Part shown: one piece after another, positions 37,793 to 48,017 of the stretch
How positions within the stretch are numbered: the first letter of the stretch is position 1
Layout of the letters: every line of letters begins with the position of its first letter
DNA from: Oceanospirillum sp047518265
GTDB lineage: Bacteria > Pseudomonadota > Gammaproteobacteria > Pseudomonadales > Halomonadaceae
Reading direction: 5' to 3'
DNA length: 64,000 nt
Assembly (NCBI GenBank): GCA_047518265.1
Contig: JAKZRG010000019.1
Span: 1 to 64,000 of the forward strand
The notes under the pieces: model-generated
Databases searched by the model: none
Told to the model about the DNA's origin: nothing
Seen by the model: the letters and a program-made list of their open reading frames with translations, nothing else
Position numbers and translations under genes: made by a program

Positions 37793-39088
37793 TTAACCCT
37801 GTAAGAATACAAACTTCAGCATAAAGAGTACCGCCAGAATTAGAACACTGGCAGAAACATCTTCACGACGACCAGACATCAGCTTAATACCTGCGTAGGT
37901 AATAAAACCAAAGGCGATACCATTCGCAATAGAAAATGTTAACGGCATAGCAATCGCAGCAACAAATACCGGAGCAGCTTCCGTCAGATCGGTCCAATCC
38001 ACTTCAGCAAGACCACTGGTCATCAATACCGCCACATAAAACAGTGCCCCAGCCGTTGCATAAGCAGGAACAGAGCCCGCCAACGGCGAAAAGAACAGTG
38101 CTAATAGGAATAAACAAGCCACAACAACAGCGGTTAAACCCGTACGACCACCAGCAGAAATACCTGCTGTACTCTCAATATAACTGGTTGTCGTTGACGT
38201 ACCTAAAGCAGCACCCGCCATAGTTGCAGTGCTATCGGACAGCAGCGCGCGGCCAAGACGAGGTAGACGTTTGTTTTCATCCAGCAATTTACCCTGTTGC
38301 GCTACAGCAACCAAAGTGCCTGAGGTATCAAACAGATCCACAAAAAGAAATGCAAAGATAATACTCAGCATACCGACTTCAAGAGCGCCTGCCAGATCCA
38401 TCTGCATAAAGGTTGGAGCCAGACTTGGCGGCATTGATACAACGCCGTTTAGCTCATTCAGCCCCATTACAATGGACAGAACAGTGACCACCAAGATGCC
38501 AATCATCACAGAGCCCAGCACGCGACGATAAGACAGAGAAACAATAATAAAGAAGCCTAGAATGGCTAAGATCACTTTAGGATCGGATAGATCACCTAAG
38601 GTAACCAGTGTCGCCGGGCTATCAACAACAATACCGGCACTTTTCAGAGCAATCAGCGCAAGGAAAAGACCAATACCCGCTGCAATACCTAAGCGCAAGG
38701 ATAAGGGAATACTATTGATAATCCATTCCCTAATTTTGAAAACGCTCAAAATTGTAAAAATCACACCGGAGAAGAACACGGCTCCTAAAGCCGATTCCCA
38801 GCTGTAACCCAGCTCAAGCACCACTGTAAAAGTAAAAAAAGCATTTAAGCCCATGCCTGGAGCAAGAGCGATCGGGTAGTTAGCCCACAACCCCATAACC
38901 AAACACCCTAGCGCAGCAGCAATACAGGTTGCGACAAACACGGCGCCATAATCCATTCCCGCCAAAGACAAGATAGATGGGTTAACAAAAATAATATAAG
39001 CCATGGTCAGAAAGGTCGTAAAACCTGCCACAACTTCTGTTTTTACATTGGTATTATGCTCTTTGAGCTTAAATAATTTTTCCAGCAT
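37793..39088 (-). CDS. NCS2/AzgA family adenine/guanine/hypoxanthine permease
   Basis: This is a purine proton symporter of the AzgA subfamily with about 12-14 membrane helices. The start at 39088 is MLEKLFKLKEHNTNVKTEVV, the usual AzgA opening. Other signatures are ALAPGMGLNAFFTFTVV, DLFDTSGTLVAVAQQGKLLD and TTSYIESTAGISAGGRTGLT. It is placed upstream of apt, which matches a role in adenine or hypoxanthine uptake. Confidence 0.9.
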   Translation of the reverse strand: MLEKLFKLKEHNTNVKTEVVAGFTTFLTMAYIIFVNPSILSLAGMDYGAVFVATCIAAALGCLVMGLWANYPIALAPGMGLNAFFTFTVVLELGYSWESALGAVFFSGVIFTILSVFKIREWIINSIPLSLRLGIAAGIGLFLALIALKSAGIVVDSPATLVTLGDLSDPKVILAILGFFIIVSLSYRRVLGSVMIGILVVTVLSIVMGLNELNGVVSMPPSLAPTFMQMDLAGALEVGMLSIIFAFLFVDLFDTSGTLVAVAQQGKLLDENKRLPRLGRALLSDSTATMAGAALGTSTTTSYIESTAGISAGGRTGLTAVVVACLFLLALFFSPLAGSVPAYATAGALFYVAVLMTSGLAEVDWTDLTEAAPVFVAAIAMPLTFSIANGIAFGFITYAGIKLMSGRREDVSASVLILAVLFMLKFVFLQG

Positions 39089-39344
39089 CGGTTTGCCCCG
39101 AACAGGTCCAGAAACAACAAAACCCGGAAAGTTCATTTCCAGGTTTCAGTAAGAGGTATGCAATATCAAACTGCATATGGCGCGCAATATTAGCCAAAAG
39201 TCGCAAAAAAAGCGAGGATACAGAGCGAAAACTCTACAATATCTCGCTCTGTTTTCTGATCTATATCACAGCCTATCAGTATTCAAGCTGGCAAACAGAT
39301 TATTCAAAGGCAATGACAATCAATAAAGCGCAGAGGTTTAACGC

Positions 39345-39953
39345 TTAAAACCGTTCAGCCATAACCCGTTCAACCGTATCAACAATAGCTTGAGTTTGCG
39401 GATCAATCTCAATATTCACATAGCTGCCTAGCATGCGATGGCCGATCACGGTTCTCTCCAATGTTTCAGGAATCAAGTTAACGCAGAAGTTATTACCATC
39501 CGTTTCACCAATCGTCAGACTAATACCATCGATGCCAACATAGCCTTTTGTAAAGATATATCGATCAAAACCTTCGGGCAGAGCAAACCAGATCTGGCAG
39601 TTATTTTCTGATTCAATAATATTTACAACATCCGACATACACATAATATGACCAGACATTGCATGACCGCCAATCTCATCACCAAACTTAGCAGCCCTTT
39701 CTATATTAACCTCATCACCAACATCCAAAACACCTAGATTGGTCAGGCGCAAGGTTTCCTGCATCAGATCAAAACTGATACGACGCCCATCGATTTCAGT
39801 CACAGTTAAACAGCAACCGTTATGCGCCACACTCGCACCTATCTCCAAACCTTCAATTAAGGTCATCGGCATCTCAACGATATGGGTACGAAAGTTTTCT
39901 TTAATAACAATATCAACAACTATGCCTGTACCTTGCACAATACCGGTAAACAT
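39345..39953 (-). CDS. ribE: riboflavin synthase, alpha subunit
   Basis: This enzyme joins two 6,7-dimethyl-8-ribityllumazine molecules to give riboflavin. The start MFTGIVQGTGIVVDIVIKEN at 39953 follows AAAGGA; the frame can extend to 39968. Its two lumazine-binding barrels show SVAHNGCCLTVTEI in the first and VGIDGISLTIGE in the second, and IGGHAMSGHI between them. Length 202 is usual. I see no FMN riboswitch upstream. Confidence 0.93.
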   Translation of the reverse strand: MFTGIVQGTGIVVDIVIKENFRTHIVEMPMTLIEGLEIGASVAHNGCCLTVTEIDGRRISFDLMQETLRLTNLGVLDVGDEVNIERAAKFGDEIGGHAMSGHIMCMSDVVNIIESENNCQIWFALPEGFDRYIFTKGYVGIDGISLTIGETDGNNFCVNLIPETLERTVIGHRMLGSYVNIEIDPQTQAIVDTVERVMAERF

Positions 39954-40260
39954 AAATAATCCTTTCAAAATGCCACTAAGGCCTATTAATTCGACAATCT
40001 ATTTCTAACACATCAATTTAAATGACGGCTAAGTCACTGTAGGCGCCAACAATACCGCTACGGTGTGCCCTTTTCACAGAAATGAGTCGCTTTCGATAAC
40101 AACACTTTAACATTAAAAGCCACTGCTTTTCTTTTTCTGCGAAAAAACAGAGATAGCTATACCCAAGCAGCTCTCCAATAAAATATTCTAAATTTAAATA
40201 CCATTATAGAAGATATGCAATGCGTAAACGTTTTTTTACATTAAATCAAACTACTGCAAA
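39954..40260. other. intergenic region between ribE and the ncRNA promoter
   Basis: This holds the ribE promoter (minus strand) and sequence upstream of the candidate small RNA. A PurR-like half-palindrome TGCGTAAACGTTTTTTTA is at 40220-40237, about 25 bases before the small RNA's -35 box. Nothing else is recognised. Confidence 0.35.
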
Positions 40261-40289
40261 TTGACGATATCAGCATTAGCCTTTAGTAT
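40261..40289 (+). promoter_or_regulatory. sigma-70 promoter of candidate small RNA
   Basis: TTGACG at 40261-40266 and TAGTAT at 40284-40289 are separated by exactly 17 bases. The predicted start is about 40296. Confidence 0.75.
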
Positions 40290-40295
40290 TAACGC

Positions 40296-40495
40296 CATAG
40301 GGTCGCGCTACATTTTCTTGTGTTTGCAGGCGCGTAATAAATATGCAAACGGGTTTGTCCAGCATTTGCCGCCTCTTTTGAGGTGGCGTTTTCTCTGAAC
40401 ACTTTCGGCAACATCATGAAAGTCTCTCTTCTGAGAGAACCCTCTGTTAGCTCTTGCATATGACTTCAGCCCCGCCAATGGCGGGGCTTTTTTTT
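40296..40495 (+). ncRNA. candidate ~200-nt structured small RNA
   Basis: A strong promoter, a region without a plausible ORF and a strong terminator frame about 200 transcribed bases. Several stems are visible: GTTTGC/GCAAAC around 40322-40355, GCCGCCTC-TTTT-GAGGTGGC around 40370-40390, and TCTCTC/GAGAGA around 40424-40438. The end is GC-rich with eight T, like Hfq-binding RNAs. I looked for 6S, Spot 42, GcvB, tmRNA and RNase P signatures and found no convincing match; only a short TTGTGTTTGCA recalls GcvB. Confidence 0.6.
40469..40495 (+). terminator. terminator of candidate small RNA
   Basis: GCCCCGCC-AAT-GGCGGGGC is a perfect 8-bp stem followed by TTTTTTTT. Confidence 0.9.
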
Positions 40496-40575
40496 GCCTA
40501 ATATTTACCCTGTTCGAATCTGGAATAGGTATCTATCGACAACTATTCCTAACGTTACATTGAGCAATCTATCAA

Positions 40576-41040
40576 TCAGGATAAAAGATCCACTACCAAA
40601 CCCTTAATATGTACCAGCTTAGTGGCTATTTTCAGTTTATCTTTCTGTTCTGATAACACTAACTGCAAAAGTTCTTCTGCTTCTTGATCGATCAATTTCA
40701 CCACATGATGCTTTTCTGAAGCAGACCAACCTGCACCGATACCCTGAACCTTATAAGCCCCTTGAGTTGCCGCAGAGACCAAATTACTCAACAGTGCTTT
40801 ATAAATTTCTAAATTACCCAGAGAAGGATTGTGCTCAAGGGTACTACCCGCCTGTTCTAATGCCGAACGTATATGCGTTAATTGCTGATTTAATGATGGC
40901 CGACCAACCTCATCAACCTGCTGTACCAAATGATCTGTAAAACTACGACCAATAGCAGGTGTGCCTACAGTACGAGCTTTGCTTTTCCTAGGATTATTAC
41001 CTGTACGCAAGGACTTAAGTTTGTCATTAATATTAATCAT
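40576..41040 (-). CDS. YaaR family protein (DUF327)
   Basis: This 154-residue, mainly helical protein matches the YaaR/DUF327 family, which is of unknown function. Recognised by the layout SFTDHLVQQVDEVGRPSLNQ, then YKALLSNLVSAATQGAYKVQ and IDQEAEELLQLVLSEQKDKL. It lies four bases after the DUF2489 gene and is cotranscribed with it. Confidence 0.65.
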   Translation of the reverse strand: MININDKLKSLRTGNNPRKSKARTVGTPAIGRSFTDHLVQQVDEVGRPSLNQQLTHIRSALEQAGSTLEHNPSLGNLEIYKALLSNLVSAATQGAYKVQGIGAGWSASEKHHVVKLIDQEAEELLQLVLSEQKDKLKIATKLVHIKGLVVDLLS

Positions 41041-41044
41041 ACGT

Positions 41045-41491
41045 TTAAGCCTTTTGCGTCAATAGCCAACGTGCACCAGCAAGTGCAGCTTCCTGATACT
41101 CAGCCTCTAACGACATGCGCTCCACATCCTGCTTCATACGTTCCTGTTTTGGTAGATCTTTACGCGCCTGATGGGTTGCTAGATGATCACCTCTACGAGA
41201 GATCTCTTCAAACACTCGACCCTGCTCTAAAGCAAACCATTCCGGTTCAATAATATCGATCAGTACTCGAATTCTTAAACAGGCCTCCATCACATCAACC
41301 TGCCCTTCTAATAACGCCGCAGAAACAATATGAATATTTTCCAGCGTTTTTTCACGGGCTTTAATCACAACTGCTTGTTGCGCCTCTTCACGGGATTTAA
41401 CCTGAAGGCGCAATTTATGTGCATAAAATGCCAAACCGGCAACAATAAGCAAGCCAGCAAAAAGTGCGGCTAATGCAGCTTCTGTAGACAC
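41045..41491 (-). CDS. DUF2489 family membrane-anchored protein
   Basis: This 148-residue protein has one N-terminal transmembrane helix (AALFAGLLIVAGLAFYAHKL) and then a helical cytoplasmic domain. The segment LEGQVDVMEACLRIRVLIDI is the conserved core of DUF2489. Function unknown. First gene of a two-gene unit with the YaaR-like protein. Confidence 0.7.
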   Translation of the reverse strand: MSTEAALAALFAGLLIVAGLAFYAHKLRLQVKSREEAQQAVVIKAREKTLENIHIVSAALLEGQVDVMEACLRIRVLIDIIEPEWFALEQGRVFEEISRRGDHLATHQARKDLPKQERMKQDVERMSLEAEYQEAALAGARWLLTQKA

Positions 41492-41621
41492 CTGTTTCTC
41501 CTCAAATACCGATTTATTCGGTATACAAAGTTAACCGGCACCCATAAAGGATGCCGATACTAAAATAAAACGTTATAAAGACACGCCACTCGTTACAAAC
41601 GAGACACCCTCAACATTATTT

Positions 41622-44039
41622 TTAATGTTTATGACGCATGTCTTTTTTCTTTTTTTTACTAGGCTGAGCCTTTTTTCTCAACCGATTTAAACGTTGCTGA
41701 ATTTTACCGTAAAGTGTATTCCGAGCATAACGACCTTTATCATTTACCTGCCCCGCCGGTAACCCTGTCATTAATTTAATGGCCTGATCTACATGTTCGA
41801 CAGCATAAATGGCAAATTGTCCCTCTTTACAGGCTTTAATCACGTCATCTTTTAACATGAGGTTATCAATATTTTGTATGGGAATAATCGCTGCCTGATC
41901 GCCGGTCAATCCTCGGCTATGACACGTATCGAAGAAGCCTTCAATTTTTTCATTAACGCCGCCAATCGGTTGAACATCACCAAACTGATTAATAGAGCCG
42001 GTAATCGCTATTGATTGAGAAACCGGACAATCTGCCATAGCCGAAAGTAAACAGACTAATTCCCCCAGAGATGCACTATCACCATCAATACCATGATACG
42101 ACTGTTCAAATACCAAGCTAGCAGCCATAGGAATCGTATCGCTATGACCAAACAAAGTATTTAGAAAAGAGGTAAGAATCATAATCCCTTTGGAGTGCAA
42201 AGCTCCTCCCAGATGTACGCTACGCTCAATATCTAATATTTCCCCATTACCATAACGAACTGTCGATGTAATTCGACTCGGCTGACCAAAGTCACTATCA
42301 CCAATGCGTAAAACAGTTAATCCATTAACTTGACCTGTTTTCTCGCCATCCGTATCGATTAAGATCACGCCATCTTTGATGGAATCAAACATTTTTTCTT
42401 TGATATGACTTGAACGATATTCCCGACTGCTTATTGCTTGTTTGACTGAATCATTATCTATAATGGATTTTTTATCTGCTCTAGCCCAATAATCGGACTC
42501 TCTAAGTAGATGATTCAGATCAGCGGCATTAAGGGATAAACGCGCTTGATGGTCTGCTTCCCTAGCTCCTTGTTCAATAACGGTCATGATGGCATCACGA
42601 CTGAGATGTAGAAGGCCGTCCTGATGAACCATAGAACTGATTAACCGAGCATAGAGCCACTGATTCTCTTTCGAGCGAGGCATATCACTTTCAAATTCAG
42701 CTAAGACTTTAAATAATTCAGAAAAATCAGGATCATGCTCCTGCAATAAGTAATATTGCTCCGCATCTCCTAATACAGCCACCGTCACTTCAAGCTCAAT
42801 AGGTTCAGGCTCCAAACTGACACTACCAGATAAGGTCAACTGCTTTTCAAGCGTATCAATACGTAGGCACGCGGTCCGTAGAGCGAGTTTCAACCCATCC
42901 CAAGCATAGGATTGTTGAAGTAATTTACCCGCTTCTAAAATGAGAAAGCCACCATTAGCCTTATGTAAGGCCCCAGGACGGATCAAGGAAAAATCAGTCG
43001 CAACAGTTCCCATATAAGTAATATTTTCAACATTACCTACAAGATTATTATGGGTAGGCAAGTCTTCAATAATTAAAGGGGCTCCAGTCTCTGGATCACT
43101 GGAATTCATCACATTGACTTGGTAGCGGGCAGGAATCTTATGATCAGGGGATGCACGAGTAACAGCGTCAGCATTCTCGTCTTCCTCCAGAAAGATCTCT
43201 ACATTATCAACGAGATCCTTCTGTACCGCATTTAGGTACTTAGAGACTCTTTCTTCAGACTGATATTTATCCTTCAGTTCCTCTAACCAATGCTGAATCG
43301 CGGTTAGAGTAATCTGTTCATTGAGCGCTTGCTGTTTTTCCCGACTGTCCTTTTCCATATGCGCCAACTCACGTAAAGCGGTGCGCAGTTCTTTTTCCAT
43401 CAGCTCAATACCTGCTTTGAAGCTCTCGCGTTCTTTATCAGGTAGAGCATTAAACTCTTTTACCGGGTAGGGTTCACCTTCTTCATCCACGGGCATAAAG
43501 GAATAGCCCCCGGGGTTCTGCAATACCAGCTTCAATTGATATTCAGAAGCTTTTTCTGCAACCCCTTTTAACATTTGCTCTTGAACTTCAGAAAAATCCT
43601 CTCGGATGAGCTCTGCTTTCTCAATAAACGCTTCTTGATCAAAGGCCGATGGTATCGCATGACGTAGCTCTTTAATCAGAGCTTCCATATCTTTTTTTAA
43701 TTCAGTGGCCATACCCGCTGGCAGCTTTAGGGCCCAAGGGTGTCGAGGGGAGTCAAAATTATTAACGTAACACCAATCTGCAGGTGAAGGCATTTCAGCG
43801 GCATGGGACGATAAAAACCGCTTTAACATCGTACGTTTGCCGAGACCATTTTCGCCAACCGCAAATAGATTGTAGCCTTTTTTGGTTACAGAAATTGCAA
43901 AACGAACCGCCTGTTCAGCTCTTTGCTGTCCAATAAAACGATCCAAAGGTTTTATCTGTGCCGTATGATCACTGGGAAAATTCTTTTTAATACACCGTTT
44001 TTTCAGGCGTGAGACGGCTAATGGCTTGGGTGTCTGCAT
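41622..44039 (-). CDS. Lon-like ATP-dependent protease (LonC/COG1067 type)
   Basis: This 805-residue AAA+ protease of the Lon-like group lacks the N-terminal LAN domain of LonA. Walker A is VGENGLGKRTM near residue 57-67, a long helical insert follows (residues ~120-280), and later AAA motifs include HKANGGFLILEAGKLL. The proteolytic domain has the Ser of IDGDSASLGEL and the Lys of GGVNEKIEGF, forming the Ser-Lys dyad. The tail is very basic (KKAQPSKKKKKDMRHK). No regulatory partner is adjacent. Confidence 0.85.
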   Translation of the reverse strand: MQTPKPLAVSRLKKRCIKKNFPSDHTAQIKPLDRFIGQQRAEQAVRFAISVTKKGYNLFAVGENGLGKRTMLKRFLSSHAAEMPSPADWCYVNNFDSPRHPWALKLPAGMATELKKDMEALIKELRHAIPSAFDQEAFIEKAELIREDFSEVQEQMLKGVAEKASEYQLKLVLQNPGGYSFMPVDEEGEPYPVKEFNALPDKERESFKAGIELMEKELRTALRELAHMEKDSREKQQALNEQITLTAIQHWLEELKDKYQSEERVSKYLNAVQKDLVDNVEIFLEEDENADAVTRASPDHKIPARYQVNVMNSSDPETGAPLIIEDLPTHNNLVGNVENITYMGTVATDFSLIRPGALHKANGGFLILEAGKLLQQSYAWDGLKLALRTACLRIDTLEKQLTLSGSVSLEPEPIELEVTVAVLGDAEQYYLLQEHDPDFSELFKVLAEFESDMPRSKENQWLYARLISSMVHQDGLLHLSRDAIMTVIEQGAREADHQARLSLNAADLNHLLRESDYWARADKKSIIDNDSVKQAISSREYRSSHIKEKMFDSIKDGVILIDTDGEKTGQVNGLTVLRIGDSDFGQPSRITSTVRYGNGEILDIERSVHLGGALHSKGIMILTSFLNTLFGHSDTIPMAASLVFEQSYHGIDGDSASLGELVCLLSAMADCPVSQSIAITGSINQFGDVQPIGGVNEKIEGFFDTCHSRGLTGDQAAIIPIQNIDNLMLKDDVIKACKEGQFAIYAVEHVDQAIKLMTGLPAGQVNDKGRYARNTLYGKIQQRLNRLRKKAQPSKKKKKDMRHKH

Positions 44040-44368
44040 TGAAACCTCCTAAAAAACAAGTAGTATCAATACATTATGCAACACTAGCCCAAATTCAGCA
44101 CCTCTAAGTTCACAACATTTTTTCTAACCTCCATATGCAACAAAACACTTTCTTTCAGATTATCAGTGTTAGCCTGCTATTTTTTAGGTAGTCCCTCAGT
44201 AGCATTTACTTATTGTTACAAAGATGATCTTCACCTTTCGGATTAGATTGCCCCACAGATCGTCTACAGTAAGTTAAACTGTATAAATACTATAAAAAGT
44301 CATCTTCTTTCAAAAAGAAGGCAAATGACAAATGATTATCTCCTTTAGGGCTTGACGTGGAATCCCCA
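44040..44368. other. 329-bp intergenic region before the first chemoreceptor
   Basis: Between the divergent Lon-like and chemoreceptor genes. A weak hairpin (CTTCTTT/AAAGAAG, 44304-44321) is present. I see no clear sigma-28 promoter or RNA gene. Confidence 0.3.
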
Positions 44369-46006
44369 ATGACACAGACACTTCGTTCAATTGGCATTAA
44401 ATCGCGCATGGTGCTTGTTCTGCTTGTAGCAGTTATCAGCATTGTTGCATTAATGAGTTTTTCATTAAAAACTACTTACGAAATGCAGATTCGTGAGAAG
44501 CAACAAAAAACACAACACATTGTAGAATCGGCTATCTCATTGGTAGACCACTTCTATCAACAATATAAATCTGGCTCGATAACAGAAGCAGAAGCTAAAT
44601 CAGGGGCAACAGCAGCCATTGAAAAGCTACGCTACAACAAAACAGACTACTTTTGGATTAATGACTTGGATGCCATCATGATTATGCATCCCATCAAGCC
44701 ATCCTTAAATGGCAAAAACCTCTACGGTCTAAAAGATAAAGCAGGCAAACAGTTCTTTAAAAGCTTTGTGGATATCGTCAAAGAAAAAGGGGCAGGTAAC
44801 GAAAGCTACCTATGGCCAAAACCAGGCTTTGAAGAGCCTGTTGAAAAAGTATCCTACGTCGAAGGATTTAAACCTTGGGGCTGGGTGATCGGCACTGGTA
44901 TCTATATCGATGATGTTAAAGCAGAGTTTTGGCAAAACGCATCATCACAGATTACTATTGCCGTCATTGGCTTAGGCTTTACCATTCTGGTTCTGTTTTT
45001 AATCGCCAGTAGTATTATCTTGCCTATGCAAGAAGCCAATAAGGCGATGCATAATATCAGCCAGGGCGAAGGTGATCTCACCCAGCGGTTAAACACGTCT
45101 GGTAACGATGAAATGAGCCAGCTTGCCCGTTCATTTAATCACTTTGTCGATCAGATACAGAGTGTAATCAAAGAAGTTGATAACTCGACACAGCGCGTTG
45201 CTGCTGCAGCCTCACAACTATCGACAACCACAGAACAAACAACCAAGGTGATCACTCAACAAACCTCAGAAACAGATCATGTTGCAACAGCTATTAACGA
45301 AATGGCTGCCACCATCCATCAGGTTGCTCAAAGTGCTTTACAAGCAGCAGGTACAACCCGTGAAGCAGACCAACAAGCATTAACAGGCAAAAATAACATC
45401 CATGAAACAGCTCAAAATGTTGCAGCTCTGTCGGAAGAGGTTGGCCGTGCGACCGAGGTAATCCAACAACTGGAAAGCCAAGCAGATAATATCTCATCAG
45501 TACTTGATGTTATTGGCGGCATTGCCGAACAGACCAACTTACTGGCATTAAACGCAGCCATTGAAGCCGCCCGAGCAGGTGAACAAGGGCGAGGTTTTGC
45601 AGTGGTCGCCGATGAAGTTCGCACTCTCGCTAGCCGCACACAAGAAAGTACTCATGAAATCGAGAAGATGATTGAGCAACTGCAGGCTGGCGCCAAACAA
45701 GCCGTAACGGTTATGGAAACAAGCCGTAATAGTACTCAAACCACGGCAGATAAAGCCACTGCAACTCAGGATGCTCTGGATACTATTTCAGGATCAATGC
45801 AGCAGGTTAACGATATGATCAATCAGATTGCCAGCGCAGCAGAGCAACAATCTTCAGTAGCTGAAGAGATCAATCGAAATGTCGTCAATATTGTAGAACT
45901 TTCCAACGATACCGCTCAAGCATCTGAACAAACCAGCCAAGCCAGCGCAGAGCTGAATAATCTTGCCGAACAGCTCAAACAATTGGTTCATCGATTTAAG
46001 GTATAA
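44369..46006 (+). CDS. methyl-accepting chemotaxis protein with single Cache domain
   Basis: This transmembrane chemoreceptor signals to CheA/CheW. The ATG at 44369 is preferred over GTG at 44357. TM1 lies near residue 15-34. A periplasmic sCache_2-type domain follows (NKTDYFWINDLDAIMIMHPI; GFKPWGWVIGTGIYIDDV), the domain class that binds short organic acids and related ligands. Then come TM2, HAMP (NKAMHNISQGEGDLTQRLNT) and the signalling hairpin with the invariant tip EQTNLLALNAAIEAARAGEQ. No pentapeptide receptor tail (NWETF) is present. Followed by a terminator. Confidence 0.92.
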   Translation: MTQTLRSIGIKSRMVLVLLVAVISIVALMSFSLKTTYEMQIREKQQKTQHIVESAISLVDHFYQQYKSGSITEAEAKSGATAAIEKLRYNKTDYFWINDLDAIMIMHPIKPSLNGKNLYGLKDKAGKQFFKSFVDIVKEKGAGNESYLWPKPGFEEPVEKVSYVEGFKPWGWVIGTGIYIDDVKAEFWQNASSQITIAVIGLGFTILVLFLIASSIILPMQEANKAMHNISQGEGDLTQRLNTSGNDEMSQLARSFNHFVDQIQSVIKEVDNSTQRVAAAASQLSTTTEQTTKVITQQTSETDHVATAINEMAATIHQVAQSALQAAGTTREADQQALTGKNNIHETAQNVAALSEEVGRATEVIQQLESQADNISSVLDVIGGIAEQTNLLALNAAIEAARAGEQGRGFAVVADEVRTLASRTQESTHEIEKMIEQLQAGAKQAVTVMETSRNSTQTTADKATATQDALDTISGSMQQVNDMINQIASAAEQQSSVAEEINRNVVNIVELSNDTAQASEQTSQASAELNNLAEQLKQLVHRFKV

Positions 46007-46036
46007 ATAATTATTTAGTTTAAACATCCAAACAGA

Positions 46037-46058
46037 AGCGGAGCCAATGGCTCCGCTC
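46037..46058 (+). terminator. hairpin after first chemoreceptor gene
   Basis: AGCGGAGCC-AAT-GGCTCCGCT is a near-perfect stem followed by TCTCTT, about 30 bases past the stop. Confidence 0.6.
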
Positions 46059-46383
46059 TCTTACCTCGACACTGCACGTCGCCTATCAGAACATCCAAAA
46101 CAACACCATAAATTAGACTGAGCTTATAAAAAACAGAACGATGGATAATGATTAAAATCAAAATAAAAACAAATTAATTACACATCTATCACATATTTTT
46201 TTATTTCTATACATAGCCCATTATTCTGCTTACAACCTATAAATAGATTATTAACTCCATTTCAACTACAAAAATAAATACAAAGCGTATCATTTAATTC
46301 ATTGTTTACTAGACAAAATATTATAAAATAAAAGAATCCGAGACAGAATTATTACAGCAGATCAAAATATATAAGGACTGCTC
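46059..46383. other. 325-bp AT-rich intergenic region before the second chemoreceptor
   Basis: Strongly AT-rich with no ORF of note. It ends in AAGGACTGCTC before the next ATG. I see no RNA gene here. Confidence 0.35.
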
Positions 46384-47982
46384 ATGTTAAACGCCCTTGC
46401 CTCCATAATCGAAAGCATTTTGCGCACTCTAGGTGCCAAAAGCCTGAACGCACAATTTCTACTGTCCTATGCATTAATCTTTTTTCTAGCCGTAGCATCA
46501 GGTGTATCTCTCTATTTAAGCATGGCCATTGACCCCCAGACGATTAATATCGCGGGTCGACAACGAATGTTGAGTCAAAAAATAGCCAAGGAAGCAGTGC
46601 TGGTTGTAGCTCAAGTAGAAAATAAGACAACGCTATCTAAAACGATGCAACTATTTGAACAGTCACATAAAGATATCGTTAACGGTAACCCTGCCCAGGG
46701 CATGAACCCTATAACCAATCCTGTGATTTTATCTCAGATGCAAAAAGTGGATTCTCTCTGGCGTACTTACAAAAGTATGCTAAACCGCTACATAGACAGT
46801 CCATCTAAAGAGCTTACTCAGGAAATTCACAAGCAATCCCCTGTTATCCTGAAAGAAATGAACAAAGCTGTGGTCATGATGACCAAAGAAGCAAGTTCAA
46901 CCACAAAAACACAACTAATGACCGCTTTTACCTGTGTGTTGATTATTGTATTTCTTGTCATAATGGGTCGTGTATTTGGCCTACGCCAACTAATGGATAA
47001 TATTACCCGCCTACAAAAACGCTTATCCCATGTTGGTCAGGGTGACTTCACTCATCGCTTCTCGGTCACTCACACCGATAATGAAGTGGGCAAAATGTTC
47101 TCTGCTTACAACAATATGATCACTCAAGTAAGTGCGCTAGTGGATAATGCTAGACAAGCGGCAGAACGCACTACAGAACACAGCAAAAACGTCGTGAAAG
47201 CCACCAACGACGCTGGTGCAGGCGTCGATCAGCAATACAATGATATCGACCAAGTCGCAACAGCCATGAATGAAATGAGCGCGACAGTTAATGAGGTTGC
47301 ACAAAATGCAATTCAAGCATCAGAGGCTGCACGAACCGCTGATGATGAAGCACGCGGCGGCATGAAGGTCGTACAGAATGCCGTGGATCAAATCCACAAA
47401 ATGGTACAACAACTGAATGACACTTCTTCCGTTCTCGACAAACTGGAAGAAGAATCTGGAGAAATTGGCAAAGTACTGGAAGTAATTACTGGCATTGCCG
47501 AGCAGACGAACCTACTTGCTTTGAACGCTGCCATTGAAGCAGCGCGAGCTGGCGAACAGGGCCGTGGCTTTGCAGTTGTTGCAGACGAAGTTCGCACCCT
47601 GGCTCAAAGAACGCAAGAATCCACTGAAGAAATCAAAGCGATTATCGAGCGCCTACAAAACCAAGCTCGCAATGCTGTAAGCTCGATGGAACAGAGCTCA
47701 AGCCTAGCCTCAACAAGCGTAGAGCAAGCAGAACAAGCGGCGGCGGCCTTAGAACATATTGCTAACGCCGTTGATACCATCAGCTCCATGAACACAATGA
47801 TAGCAACAGCAGCAGAAGAGCAAAGCCAGGTAGCTGAAGATATTGACCAACGCATTGTCAGTATCTCCGATGTTGCATCAAAAACTCGTGACGACACACA
47901 AAAAGTTGTGCAATCTACTGCTCAAATTGAAAGTGAAGTTGAAGATTTAGAAAAACTGATCAATCGCTTTAAAACAAGCTAA
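46384..47982 (+). CDS. methyl-accepting chemotaxis protein with PilJ-type N-terminal domain
   Basis: The 532-residue chemoreceptor has a periplasmic region carrying the PilJ/NarX-like motif INIAGRQRMLSQKIAKEAVL, found in nitrate sensors and type IV pili receptors. A helical bundle, TM2 near residue 180-198, HAMP (RLSHVGQGDFTHRFSVTHTD) and the signalling tip EQTNLLALNAAIEAARAGEQ follow. It is unrelated to the Cache receptor in its sensor half. Followed by a strong terminator at 48018-48054. Confidence 0.92.
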   Translation: MLNALASIIESILRTLGAKSLNAQFLLSYALIFFLAVASGVSLYLSMAIDPQTINIAGRQRMLSQKIAKEAVLVVAQVENKTTLSKTMQLFEQSHKDIVNGNPAQGMNPITNPVILSQMQKVDSLWRTYKSMLNRYIDSPSKELTQEIHKQSPVILKEMNKAVVMMTKEASSTTKTQLMTAFTCVLIIVFLVIMGRVFGLRQLMDNITRLQKRLSHVGQGDFTHRFSVTHTDNEVGKMFSAYNNMITQVSALVDNARQAAERTTEHSKNVVKATNDAGAGVDQQYNDIDQVATAMNEMSATVNEVAQNAIQASEAARTADDEARGGMKVVQNAVDQIHKMVQQLNDTSSVLDKLEEESGEIGKVLEVITGIAEQTNLLALNAAIEAARAGEQGRGFAVVADEVRTLAQRTQESTEEIKAIIERLQNQARNAVSSMEQSSSLASTSVEQAEQAAAALEHIANAVDTISSMNTMIATAAEEQSQVAEDIDQRIVSISDVASKTRDDTQKVVQSTAQIESEVEDLEKLINRFKTS

Positions 47983-48017
47983 ACCAGTAGCAATAGAAAC
48001 AGCTAAATAACAAAACA

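Noticed and set aside
39954..40500. FMN riboswitch upstream of ribE
   Set aside because: No AGGGxxGGTGAAATTCCC-type core on the minus strand. The structured elements read better as a plus-strand small RNA.
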